From assembly GCA_001792895.1 (NCBI GenBank), contig MARA01000021.1:310001-374000 (forward strand): a DNA stretch of 64,000 nucleotides. Direction: 5' to 3'. The notes beneath the pieces were generated by a model. It ran no database searches. It was given only the letters and a program-made list of their open reading frames with translations, and was not told the origin of the DNA. Origin of the DNA: Lentinus brumalis. Lineage: Eukaryota > Basidiomycota > Agaricomycetes > Polyporales > Polyporaceae. Both the position numbers and the translations under genes were made by a program. Of this stretch, positions 39,960-51,227 are shown piece after piece (positions within the stretch are counted from its first letter, which is position 1; every line of letters starts with the position of its first letter).

Positions 39960-42100
39960 TGGGTACTACATCTTCGAGTGTGGCAGTTCTGGCTGCCCTG
40001 CGCTACTCTCAAGCTGAGACTTGTCTTCTGTTCCACTGGAATGGGAACCTCTCCTAGTTTGGCGTCGCCTCTCGCGGGTCATGTACAACCTATGCGCAGT
40101 AGCGACCACCTTTTATCACCTCCGTATCTAGCATAATCTGGTATACCTGTTTCTGGACGCAACTGGACGTCACGCCCGTCAATGGGATGGATTTCTCAAT
40201 GCACTCTGCGCTGGTTTGTTTTGCTCGGCGGCTCGTCTGTTCTGTGGGTCAAGACTCGAAACTTCGTGACCACCGCAAAGCGATGATATTCCAAGATGCG
40301 AGGGTACATAGATGCAACAGTTCAAAGCCACACGCCGAAAACCAGGTCGGCAGATCTACGGTCATACGCGTTCGGATATGCTTCAGGCGCGAAGCCGGAG
40401 TAGACTGCGTAACATATCAGGAACCACTTCGGACCGCACAATCCGAGCACCGCTCGCACCTCGGCTTCCTCGCTGGGACTTCTCCTCCGCTCCGCCATCG
40501 GGTCTGTTTCTCGCTTCGATGTCACTTCCTCTTCCGTTTCCTGTCCGCGTTCACGTTCGTGTTCCGGCCAACGTCGTCACACATTGTCTGCGTTATATTG
40601 GTCGCACACAGCCGAGAGCTGCTCCAGGAGATTCGAGGGACGCGTCTGGGGAGTGAGACTTCGGATGAGGGAGGAGGAAAGAGGTTCTGAAGAGAGTATC
40701 GGCGGATGCGGAAATGTGCATGGCACTCGAGCGGACGCGGCGGTAGGCGGCGTAGTCGCAGCATGATATCGTCTCCACGATTTGAGGGGTTGTGCGTAAG
40801 TATTGTAGATACTAGCGGCAGTGTTCTGACTCACCAAACAAGCGTTGATAGCCACCATGACCACGAGCTTCGTCACAATCTATCCAAGCTCCCGACTACC
40901 AAACGATGGGTATATGCGAGCTTGATAGAATGACGTCGTAGGAAGTCGCCTTGGCGGCCGTGGACCTCTTGTTGTACGCAAGCTTGAGACTGATGACAGC
41001 GGTGGCAAGTCCGACGATCTAGAGGGCTTAGAGGAAGATGGTGATCGTGCAGACGGCCATATACTTGGCGGCTACATACCGGTGAGGGCGGCCACACGAG
41101 AAAGACACAACATCGTCGTAGATGAGGCAGGAGGGAAACCTGTGTAACGCGCATGCAATTGACTGTGTGACGAAAAAGCGTGGCTGCCATCGATACGGCG
41201 GTCTTGCCATGTTTGACAGATTCGTCAATCAGCTACGTATACATGGCACGTCAGGAACCCTTTCAAGCACAAGGAACGAGGGCATACCTGGGCAAAATTA
41301 ACTGTGATGTAACCAGACTGCAGGGCGCCGAGGAGCTGGCGTGCATGATAGACGATGCGGTCGTCTCGAAGGCGTCCATGAAGGGGATTCGAATGAGACA
41401 GATGAGGTCGGTGGTGCCCAAAGGCTCAGATGTCGCCGATGATGCTTCGAGCCGGGACTCGAGAGGTGGATAATGGTAGATGCAAAGCTAATAGACCACG
41501 GCGTAGCGAACATTGCTGTAATGTGGCGAGAATTGAAAGCGCGTGTGATATAGGGCGTTCAGAGGGCGTGTCGAGGACGAACTGGCGTGTTCGAACTTGG
41601 GTGAGAGTTGAGATTGGGCGATCTAGGCTGTTTACCGTGACAAATTAGATCACGCGTAATCGCGTTGTTGATGCGTCCTTCGCTGAACTCACTTTACTTG
41701 AATGCGCTCAACAGCCGCTTTGGACGTCTCGCGTCGCGTCGCAATCCTGTTCAGCTAAGGCTCCACCTCTGCGAGAGAGCGCGCCACAATCCATCCAACT
41801 TTCGACGCCTCTCCTGCATGCTCAAGCTTTTCGCATAAACTATGTTGATGATGTTGTTCAACGGAAGGAGATTGAAGAGATCCATGGAGAGCGGTCACTA
41901 AAACGTACCTACGAGTTTGCTTGTCAGTCCACAGCTCGGGCAAGGCAAGTGGATGGACAGGGCTTACATGCAGTTTAACCATGTTGAGACTGTAAACAAC
42001 AAGCCTCGTGAATCGTACGCAGTGCTTTGGCGAAAATATGAAGAAGCGGCATGGCGGAGAGTAGTAAGTACGGTCATGCGTTGGGTTCACGAATGCAGCG
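39960..42100. other. Mostly gene-free, with a decayed membrane-protein region
   Basis: At about 40880-41500 on the minus strand exon-like pieces GTTDLICLIRIPFMDAFE, YVAAKYMAVCTITIFL and IVGLATAVISLKLAY suggest a multi-pass membrane protein with short introns; they could not be joined. The remainder has no clear coding signal. Confidence 0.4.
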
Positions 42101-42110
42101 GGAAAGCCCA

Positions 42111-42150
42111 AGCGCCGACGCCACGAGGCTACCAGTCGCCTTCGGTAATT
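42111..42150 (-). repeat. Dispersed GC-rich repeat, copy 3
   Basis: CTGGTAGCCTCGTGGCGTCG on the minus strand, short copy of the repeat at 17948 and 38281. Confidence 0.55.
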
Positions 42151-42301
42151 GACTTCCCATTTACGGCCGGTCTTCCCACGCTCGACGCAGGATGTGTAGC
42201 TCGCAATGCGTTGCAACTTTCCAGTCAAGCTCTCCTTCGCACCATCATCATCACTTCATCTAGTCCCCGTTCGTGATACCCCCTCTCCACACTACCTGCT
42301 C

Positions 42302-43749
42302 ATGGCCTGGACGGCGTACCTCGCCATCTTCTCTCTCTCCTTCGTCGTCAGCGCGCTCACAGCACGCAGCAACACAGTCGCCACCCAGACGCGATGGACG
42401 ACTGCAACGCCGCTGATACCCTTCCTCTCGCCCACACAATTTGTGGTCTCCGCACTAGCACTGATTCTCGCAGCTCTGTTCGGGACTGTCTACACCATCC
42501 TTTACTGGAATGCCAAGACTTCTGGACACGATGCACTCACCCACCGTGTACGACGCGCTGTCGGATGCGCCTTCAAAGCCGTGCTCTACGAACGCGCGTG
42601 TCGCGTCCTGCGTGTGGTGGTGGGAGTATCGAGTATCCCCCGGTGGGATTTCCTCGAGAACCGTTCGGTGATGGAAGTCTTCGACTATCGGGTCTGGTGT
42701 GGGATGTACTATCTGCTGGTGTCCGCGGTGCAGGCGGGGTGGGTAGTACTCTTCCGCATAGCTAGCAGGAGGGCGGACGTGGTCTCAGAGGTGCGTCTGG
42801 GTATCATCAGCGATTGGAGTTGTGCTAACAACCTTGTTGCACGTAGGAGAAGCTCGACAGTGTTCTTACGAATTTGATACCTGGGGCAGTACGCGAGCCC
42901 GAACTCCCTGCAACGTCCGTTCCTGCCAACAGTGGAACTCGGACACTCTACAACCTATCGATCCTCGGACACTTCTTCCGCTGCTCTGGCCGCCTCGCAC
43001 ACCCCGCCCGTAACCAGGGAACCACCGAATGTCTCTACACGACCGTGGTCAACGTTACCCAACTCAGCTCGGCCGACCTCACGATCGACCTTCACGGTGT
43101 CACTCACTCGCTGCCGAACGTCGACTTGCACGCCCTCGCGAACGCGTCGAAAGAGCGCGGCGGGAACCCTGTACAGCTTCGGCTACCTGTGCCCGTGCAA
43201 GTGGAAGACTCGCACCCCGCGGAGCGACTTGTTATCTTCGTGGTCTTGGCTCCTGTGAGCCATGAAGAGGAAAGCACTGCGGAGAACGTGCAGGAACTTG
43301 AAGACGCTCAAAGCCGAGCTCTGGCCGCCGGTGGCGTCGCGACCTCGGCTCTCCGATGCACAACGCCCGAAGGCTCGCAATTGGATCATGACCCGTCCGT
43401 AGACGAACCATGGTGGGACGTCGATGTCTTCTCTCCGTCTAGTAACACCACTTCTGCATCCGGCGAAATTCACGAATCTCGGTCAGCAGCGGCAATGGCA
43501 AGGCAGAACGAGCACAGAAGTCCCATTCGAGGCCAGGAATCCTCCGGAGAGAAGTTCCTCGACGCGCTCAGATCTTTGTCGGCAGCTTCTACGATTTCCT
43601 CGTCAGGTTTGAGTGTGGTCTCGTGTCTATCAACGCCGTCACATTCGACGACCTCTCTGGATTTTCGGCCTCTTGATCTGAACGCCCCCGCCTTCGTACC
43701 GCGCTCTATGCGTCTCCAGGACGCCTACGATAGTGTTGGATTCCGCTGA
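42302..43749 (+). CDS. Uncharacterised membrane protein
   Basis: Two exons, join(42302..42790, 42847..43749), encode 463 aa; the 56-nt intron has GTGCGT and GTAG ends. Residues 1-18 (MAWTAYLAIFSLSFVVSA) form a signal-anchor, and a second hydrophobic segment (QFVVSALALILAALFGTVYT) follows at about 44-63; a third (YYLLVSAVQAGWVVLF) lies near 140-156. The second exon begins as an ordered region (LYTTVVNVTQLSSADLTIDL) and becomes Ser-rich and probably disordered, ending RLQDAYDSVGFR. Part of this C-terminus is duplicated at 45.5-45.8 kb. I do not recognise the family. It lies upstream of, and in the same direction as, two other genes of unknown function. Confidence 0.65.
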
Positions 43750-44045
43750 CTCTGGTCGGGCGACGGACGAGCAGACGCGGATTCTCTGAAGCCTCGGAGG
43801 CACAGTGAATGGTCTGAGGTATCTTACTTACTGGTTGACCTTTGTTTCGCATACACTGTCTCGCAGCTACGTTGTGTTGTGCGGCTATGCGCATCGTACT
43901 CGAGATGCATGTTCATGATGAATTAGTATGCGTTCAGGTATCATATATCAGGGCTAGCAAGGACCGTGGGAAAACGCACCGTTGCTCTCATCTCTCCTCC
44001 GCCTCCTCCTCCTCCCATCTTCCTCCCATCCGTCGACTATCCGTC

Positions 44046-45429
44046 ATGACTGAACCCTGGATCATTTATCAAAAACACTTGGAAGTTCTCGGTCACGGTC
44101 TTCCTATATGGAGTCCTGCTCCCATGGTCGTCCAACGGTCCCTGGAGGTCACCGAGGCTATCCCTATCGAGATCATACCGGGATCGGTACTCTATCCCAT
44201 ATCGTTCGGAGGGTTTGGTATACTCTTCAACGCCATGAAGCGCGGCGACGAGCACGCTTGGCAACCAAGAGGCGTCCCCGAGCACTTCCAGACCTTGCAA
44301 GAGTTCACTGGCATGCGACGACAACTATCTTCTCCATCGCCGGTGGAAGACTTGAAAGGCTTCACGTACAGCAACGTTGCAGTCAAAACGAAGATTCCCA
44401 TTGGGGGAGATGTGAGCGTGTGAGTGCTCTGTCCGTCCATGTTGCGACGTCCATGCTGACCGCCTACGTCTACCCAACAGAAGTGCCGCCAAGGCCCCTA
44501 TTCTTGATTTGCCTGTTCAGGGTGGCTCCGGCGCGTTCCTCGTGACAGTGGACACTCCCATCTCCATCTCTATCGAGAGGCAGCTTTCCGTCGAATCATA
44601 CATGCTTGAGCATCACGCTCAGTGGATGAGGATGGGATTTTTGAAGTACGGACTCCCTATCAAGAAAGAAGATCTATATCTAGTCCTTGGCACAATCAAG
44701 ACCACTCACTGGCTTATCGGGTCCCACCGGAGTGCGTCCGACGTTCAACCAGGACATATCCACTGCCCTATCCCAGAACCGTTTTCTCACCTTCCTCTCG
44801 ATGATACGTTCGCCCATCACGAGGGCCGGAGTTCCTCATTCCATCACGGCCCTCAGTGTGCAAGCTCGCAGACGGATAATAACCAGTGTATCTTCGTACA
44901 CTATGCCAAGCTCAAGCGGCGCCCACCGCCCACCGGTGTCAAGAGGTTATGGCATAACGCCCGACTTTACTTCCGAGGCCAGAACAGCAAGGCCATTGAA
45001 TACGCCGACCCAATGTCCGAGCTGCCCCTCTGGCAGCGCAGGGCCGAGCGCGAGCAGCTTGGTCCACTGTCGCAGCCGGTGAGACCTATCTCGCAGTGTT
45101 CATCCGCAAACTCACACTGAGTGCTCATCTGCTTCTCATGCAGGCTCCGGATCCCGTCGATGTCCTGCTCGACTACATATTGCACGTACGTCCTGTCATC
45201 TACTGCAACGCATCTCCGCTGAGGACTTGGCATTTTTCAGGAGCAACCAGATGCTGACATCGCAATAGCGTCGAGTCTTCAGATCGTGGCGCTATTTAAG
45301 GCTTGTGTTGCAATCATCTGTTCAACACTGAGTGCCGTGCTAATGTTGTGCCTGGCAGCGCTCGACGATCCCATATACACTGCACTTGAGGTCGGCATTG
45401 GCGGCCTTGAGGCCGCGCACCGAAGTTGA
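44046..45429 (+). CDS. Uncharacterised basidiomycete protein
   Basis: Four exons, join(44046..44419, 44481..45078, 45144..45185, 45241..45429), give 400 aa with consistent phases; introns are 55-65 nt. The protein starts MTEPWIIYQKHLEVLGHG and holds EEL-like segments around DLYLVLGTIKTTHWLIGSHR, the APDPVDVLLDYILH exon and EQPDADIAIASS near the end. The arrangement resembles a large uncharacterised agaricomycete family in which a LVTG-x-TxxW-like strand is followed by a short exon and an ALAHDD-like segment; I base this on memory of such proteins, not on a search. The last exon adds a hydrophobic segment (IVALFKACVAIICSTLSAVLM), so the copy may be membrane-anchored. Confidence 0.65.
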
Positions 45430-46030
45430 CAATGACACTCGTGGTATGTATGATCTTTCATGCTTGGGCGTGTCTGAGCTGAACGTTGACTCTGCTCGAA
45501 GTTGGCAGACTACAGGTCCATGGGCAGAGCGCGCTTCTGTGCAGTGAGACATGAGGACGCAGCGCGGCTCGCAGCAAGGTTGGATCTCCATCGGGGACGG
45601 CAAAGCAGAACGAGCACGCAAGTCTCAATCAAGACCGGGTAGCCTCCGGAGAGAATTTCCTCGACGTACTCGGTTCCTACAAATCCCTCGTCACGTTCGA
45701 GTGCGGTCTCGTTATCAGCCCCGTCGTCTCTAAATACCTCTCTGCGACGTCTTGACCCGAATGTCTCCGTCTTTGCTCCGCGCATGCGTCTCCACGACGG
45801 CCATGATCGCAGTGGGTTCCGCTGACCCTGTTAGAGCGACGGGGGAGTAAACGGAGGGCAGTGGGCACGCCTGTCTCACAGGCCACAGATTGTTGTCTCG
45901 CAGCTACGCCGTCTCGTGCGGCTCCTCATATTTGTATTCGAGACGTATGTTCATCGGCATTTCTTTTGCATTGATGTTCCTCCTCGTTCTCCGTATCGCT
46001 ACGTGTTCTCTCACGACGCAGCGAACCCTG
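45430..46030 (+). pseudogene. Duplicated 3' end of the 42.3-43.7 kb gene
   Basis: From about 45545 the sequence follows the last 270 bases of the upstream gene, ending FAPRMRLHDGHDRSGFR against FVPRSMRLQDAYDSVGFR, and continues into its 3' flank (TTGTCTCGCAGCTACG and CGAGACGTATGTTCAT at about 45890-45955, compare 43858-43915). The start of the matching gene is missing and frames are broken. An RHEDAARLAARL stretch also links it to the next gene (RHEDVARLAAKL). Confidence 0.6.
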
Positions 46031-46266
46031 GACGTTGCAGAGATGCATCGACACTAGGCCTATGACCCGGTGCTCCCGAATATGCCTGTCAGGTGCCACG
46101 CGCCTCCGAACTGCCAGACGCAACTCGAACGTCGCCCTCGGTCCTTTCACCTTCCTCCCACCAGCTCGTTTACGAGTACAACGCTACCTGGCTAGTCTCC
46201 GCGCTGCTGAGACTCTCGTGCAACAACATGCCACTTCCCTATGCTGCCACGATCGCACATGTCACC

Positions 46267-47759
46267 ATGGAATACCGCGGCTTCCCACTCCCCGACTTCT
46301 ACTCGCGCACCCCTACTGCCCTGGCCCTTGCTCTTGGCGTCCTCGCTCTTGGAGTTGCTGCAACAACGACCAGAGTGTTATTCAGGAAGAAGCACGCTGC
46401 TAACACCGTTGGCGATCTTCAGGCTCAGTCACCAGTCGCTGCCTACTCAGTCTCGTCGCGTGAACCCTGGATCGGTGAGCCTCCTTTCTCTCTTCGGGGT
46501 GAACGTTTTATTCACTTTTCGTTAGAGCAAAGCGACTTTATGCAGTATTTCCGAGCGGGGAAAGGGATTCGGAGGCATGAGGATGTTGCGCGGCTTGCAG
46601 CAAAGTTGCGTGATGCATCGGATCCTCTTCGGCCCAAGGAGGACATTACCCCTCGTCGCACGCACGGTGTGCATTCTTCTGTTGCCTCTGGTAAGCTCTC
46701 TGGTCGTCCCGCGTCTCCCACGTCTCACGTTGCACACACTGATCTATCACGGTTGCAGGACCGACCCTCGTCTCTGCGCGTACTTCTGCATCAAATACCT
46801 CGAAGCAGAAGACTGCTACGCGCAAGCAGAGTATCACTAGGTCAAACATACCCCCTCCTCAGCGCGTTCCTGCGCGCGCGACCTCCGTCCCGGAAGTACA
46901 CGGCACTCCCAAGCCAACACGGCACAATGCCCCCCTCGACGACTCTCCACGCTCCAAGCATGCATACATCAAGCAGCGTGTGGTCCTAAATGGCCGTGTC
47001 CGCAACCTGAGCGTCATGTCCTTGGACCGCGCCTTCTACGTCCTTTGCGACAACGCGAACTTCCAACACCCAGCAGGCCTCCTCAACCACATTTCCAGCG
47101 GCAAGCACACCCATTTCAAGTTCCCCGTGTTCCGAGATGGCCGCATCCACACCCTCAACATGGTGTATCTGGACCGTGCGTTCTACGTCCGCCTGGACAA
47201 CGCAACGTTGCAGCGCCAAGGACGCCCATCTCCCCGCACTCCCTGGCCCTTCATACTGCCCCCATCTCGCATCCACATCGAGAACCCGCTCTTACCTTCG
47301 GGGAGACTCCAGCGTGGCGAACACCCGGTGCGGGACCAGTCTCACAACCCGCAGACGCGCGGGCGGATGGCCGAGTACCTCCGGTGGCACCTGATGATTT
47401 TTGCGCGTGCCACACCGACGTTGCGGGCGACCGCGGGCAGTGATCGGAAGACCTCCGCAGGGATTTCTACGCGTCCCCTCCTGGTTAAGCAGAGTGCGCG
47501 TACGACTGAGGCCCTTCGGGTGCATTGGCAGACTGTCGCGGACATCATAGCGGCTTCCAAGGCGACCGCGGGTGGTAGCAGTTCCTCCGTGGTTCAGCCG
47601 CCCTCGCCTCCGGACCCTGACGCCCTTCTGGAGTACCTACAGACTCTTCCGGTCATGCCGACTTCTCAGGCGACAGTGGGTGGTAGGAAGACCTCCGGAA
47701 TCTCTACGCGTCACGGTCCGCGCGTAGTTATGCAGCCCCGCGGGCTTGCTTGGGCGTAG
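46267..47759 (+). CDS. Uncharacterised membrane-anchored protein with internal repeat
   Basis: Three exons, join(46267..46474, 46526..46690, 46759..47759), encode 457 aa; both introns are phase 1. The start CACCATGG has a good context. One membrane segment (TALALALGVLALGVAATTT) lies at about 17-35. Exon 2 carries FRAGKGIRRHEDVARLAAKL. Exon 3 contains two copies of a repeat of about 30 residues: NGRVRNLSVMSLDRAFYVL and DGRIHTLNMVYLDRAFYVR, each followed by a DNA-N/T-Q turn. The tail has three further Ala-Thr-Gly-Gly blocks. Family not recognised. The longer upstream frame from 46093 is less likely because it has no Kozak-like context. Confidence 0.6.
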
Positions 47760-48095
47760 ACGACGGGTATCGATCGATGTTGGTTACGCACGACGCGCAT
47801 GGCACGTACACATTCCAGACAGACTACTGCATTCCCTACATCTCTATCACGTCAGAAAGGACTACATTAATGTTACGACGCATGGTCTCCTTGTACTCGT
47901 ACACTACTATATCTACTCCGGGGTAGTGGTCAAGGCCATCATGGACCAAGACTGGTATCTGGATGAGGATGGACGAGACAAAGCGGTAACTATACAAAAC
48001 CGCGTTCATGAAAGCGGCATATACCCGGGTGAAGACGTTCTGGGAAATCATGATGGGACAGAAGGAATGCGGTCAAAGTCAAACGGACCTAGAAC
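47760..48095. other. Intergenic, no gene seen
   Basis: 3' flanks of two converging genes; a plus-strand frame continues across it without motifs. Confidence 0.5.
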
Positions 48096-49439
48096 CTATA
48101 TGAGCCGCATACACCTCGCCCACTTTACCTCGACCACGATGCTCACGTCGAACCCCCACTTATGCGGCGGGCAGATCAGCGCACCCTTCGTGCCGCGCCA
48201 CTCCCACACCGCGCACCCGCAGCATCTCCTGTACGCGCGCGGGACCCAGTTCGGCCGGAACGCGGGGTCGTGGTACATCCAGTCCGGAACGAAGCCGTCG
48301 TAGCGGTGGAGGTGGCGTATGTCGTGCGTCCCGGACGCGTAGTACCGCGTGCTCCGGACGTGATGCGTGTCCAGAACCTTGAGGAGGCGGTCGACGAGCG
48401 ATGCGTGCGCGGCGAGGGCCCCAGCGGGATACTTGATGGCGACGTCGAGGGGGACCGGGACCGGATCGCGGAGCGTGAGCAGGGGGCGCACACAGTGAGT
48501 GTGGACGCTGGAGATGCCAGGCGGGGACGTGTGAGAAGCGTAGACGTCGGAGTGCTGGGCAAGGACTGAGACGGCGGTTGCGATGATCACTTTCGGATAG
48601 TGTTTCCATCTGACGCCGTTCTGTACCACCGTGGCAAGGCCGAGGAAGGGCCACTTCTGCGGGCAGGCGACGTCAAAGTGGTGGGGGAAGAAGAAGGTGC
48701 TGACGGCAATAAATGCCTGCCTAGTACGGGATCCGGATGCGTCCGCCAGTCTTGGGGAGAGAAAGGGCCACTTCTGCGGGCAGGCGTCGTCGAAGTGGTG
48801 TGGAAAGAAGAAGACGGCGAGCTGGTGGAGCGCGTTCTTGCAGAGTATGGCGACGGGATCGTGGGCGAGGAACAGTGCGAGGAGCAGTGAGAGGAGCTCG
48901 AGGACTAGTCGAGTGACTTCAAGGACCAGTCGAACGACGCCGATGGCCAGCCGGACGACCGTTTCCACCAGGATAGCGACCAGCTCGCCCAGTACGAGGA
49001 CCAGAAGGCACGCAAGGAGTAGTATAACGACGAGAAGAGAGACCAAGGCTTTGCCGTGCTGCAGGCGGGTCACACTTAGCAGACATTGTCAAACTGGGGA
49101 GCGACGCACCTTGATCCGATACTGGGACAGCCTTCTACAGGCCGCCTCACGCTCCGTTTCTCCGACCCCGTTGGCCGGTGCAGGCGGTATAGCTGTGCGC
49201 CGCCTGAGTATAGCATCTCTAGTCTTGTACACGGCCCAAATGCAGAGGAAGGCGGCGACAATGGCGGGTGGGATGGATAGAAGTGTTGGGATTGGTGCGG
49301 GCAGGCTGTCGGTGTTCAAACCGCACGGAAGGACACAGCGTATGCAGTAGTCATTCTCAGGAATTGCGTAGTATGACAGCCAGATACGAGGGGCGCATAC
49401 GTATACTGAGGCAGCGACGCCGAGTAGTAGCTCGCGCAT
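48096..49439 (-). CDS. Uncharacterised multi-pass membrane protein with internal repeat
   Basis: Two exons, complement(48096..49058, 49110..49439), give 430 aa; the 51-nt intron joins YRIK to HGKALVSLL. The N-terminus is hydrophobic and holds a second membrane segment (IPPAIVAAFLCIWAVY). Exon 2 opens with a long leucine/valine-rich run (about 113-160) that could be two helices. Then FFFPHHFDDACPQKWPFL and FFFPHHFDVACPQKWPFL occur 41 residues apart, encoded by direct DNA repeats near 48645-48700 and 48765-48820. The C-terminal part has several Cys and Trp (PHKWGFD, RCCGCAVWEWRG). No family recognised; a small unspotted intron between the repeats is possible. Confidence 0.55.
48645..48825. repeat. 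Direct repeat of about 55 nt inside the membrane-protein gene
   Basis: GGCCACTTCTGCGGGCAGGC and the following GTCGAAGTGGTG-like stretch occur at about 48648 and 48768 with few differences. Confidence 0.75.
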
Positions 49440-51220
49440 AGTACAGCACTAGTACTTGGGTGGTGGAAGGCAAGAGAGTCGGTCAGAGCAATGTCAACTC
49501 GCGCGTGACATGGGTCACCTTTGTAAGCATCCATACCTTTCACGTCCACTCCGCTGCGTCTCAATGGTCGACATGCACTCTCTGAAGGTGTGGCAGGACG
49601 ACAAGCGGCGTCTGTTACATTTCTATGTAGAGTACTTGATACTGTCTCCCTGCGACAAAACCTCAGGCAGGGTCAGACCCCATGAGCTTCGACAAACGTG
49701 TGCTGGTCGGGGCTGCCAGGGGGAGATGCATCAAATAGACATCGCGACGTCACAGGAGTCGCAAAGACTTGCGACATGAGGGCAGAGGAATAGACGGACA
49801 CGACGGCACTGCGACATCAGAAACATCGTATAGGCCGCATTACTTCCGGACAAACCGCCGAAGTTCGTACCCAGCAGAGATAAGAGACGGATGAAAGGAC
49901 TGTAGACCGAGTGGACGCCGCACTAGCGGAAACCGTCGCTGAAAGGCGCATCCTACAGACCGAGAAATGCAAGACAAACAGCTATACCGAGGATGCCCCT
50001 ACATTAGTAGATAAGCTACGCGCAACACGGTGACGGCACGTACTATACAGTGACCACCGCGGAGTCGCAGATAACATCTCGAACGAAGCGGTGCCAGAGT
50101 CTTGTCGCACGAGCGACACGGACCTGCAAGATGCAGCAGACGGGACGAGCACAGGGATTTCGCAGATGATCCCGGAGTCGATGACGCGGATATGCGTGTA
50201 AGTTCTCTGGCACTCATCATTCCGACGGAGCGCACAGCCGACTTATGCGAGTGCACCTTGATATATCGAGGTTCCGAGTCTGAGGAGAGCGGGGTTCGAG
50301 TTGTTCGAGTCGTCCGGTCACTGGAGATGCTTACCCGCGGAAGTCCACATAACCCATTTCTAAAAGTCCCGTTTCACTACGTGTGTACGCCCACAGTGCC
50401 ATAGTCGAGTCCTGCAGCGCCTCCATCGCGGTACTGGACGTGTGCTGTCTCGTTCCGCATGCCCAGCAAGCAATTCTAGATAGCCGGATGCTCCGGTAGA
50501 GACTAGACATGTAAGTGCTCCAAGCCCGAGAAGACCAGCACTACGAGAAGCATACGAGTAGACAGATCGACGAGAAGACCACGAAGCCATGCAGATCCTC
50601 AGGAAGACGTCGGGGAGAAAAGAAGGGAAGGGCAAGGGAGACGCAGAGCCTTGGTAACGAATTTTGATCTGGCGTTATCGCTGAGATAAGATAAGATTGC
50701 ACCCGGGCGTCTGACACGACTCGGACGGAGTTGGCACTCTGACAGACTGTGCTATTGTCGACGACGGCACACTACAAGGGTCTACAGAAACGAGATATGT
50801 AGCAGCGCTCCTGTAGAATGAGAACGTGTCAGTAAGTACTGCGTGTCAGTAAGTACTGTCTCTCGCTTGCAGTTGCGAGGGAGCTCTCGCTGGAGTTTTT
50901 CTCTCAACTTGAAGGAGTTAACGACCGTAGACGTCGATTGTAAGCATGGTTTGTTAGTCGCATCAGTACTGCGCAGAGTCGAGTGGGCGCGGAGCCACTC
51001 ATATGGCCCGCCGCGGACTGCAGTCACTGGAAGCGAACTGAGCTCGAGTATGCACATAACACGGACATGAACGAAGCGGAAGGCGGGTATGAGCTGCTTG
51101 AGTCGTCCATGCAGTCATAGCGACAGGGTCCGGGCTGGTCCGGGGGCAACATATGCAAGTTTGCCAACGCACTACAACGGTCATTTGATGAGCTTCGCAC
51201 CAAGCCCGATATTATGCACA
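49440..51220. other. No gene seen
   Basis: Short frames on both strands, no motif and no splice chain that I could follow. Confidence 0.5.
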
Positions 51221-51227
51221 CTCACGT

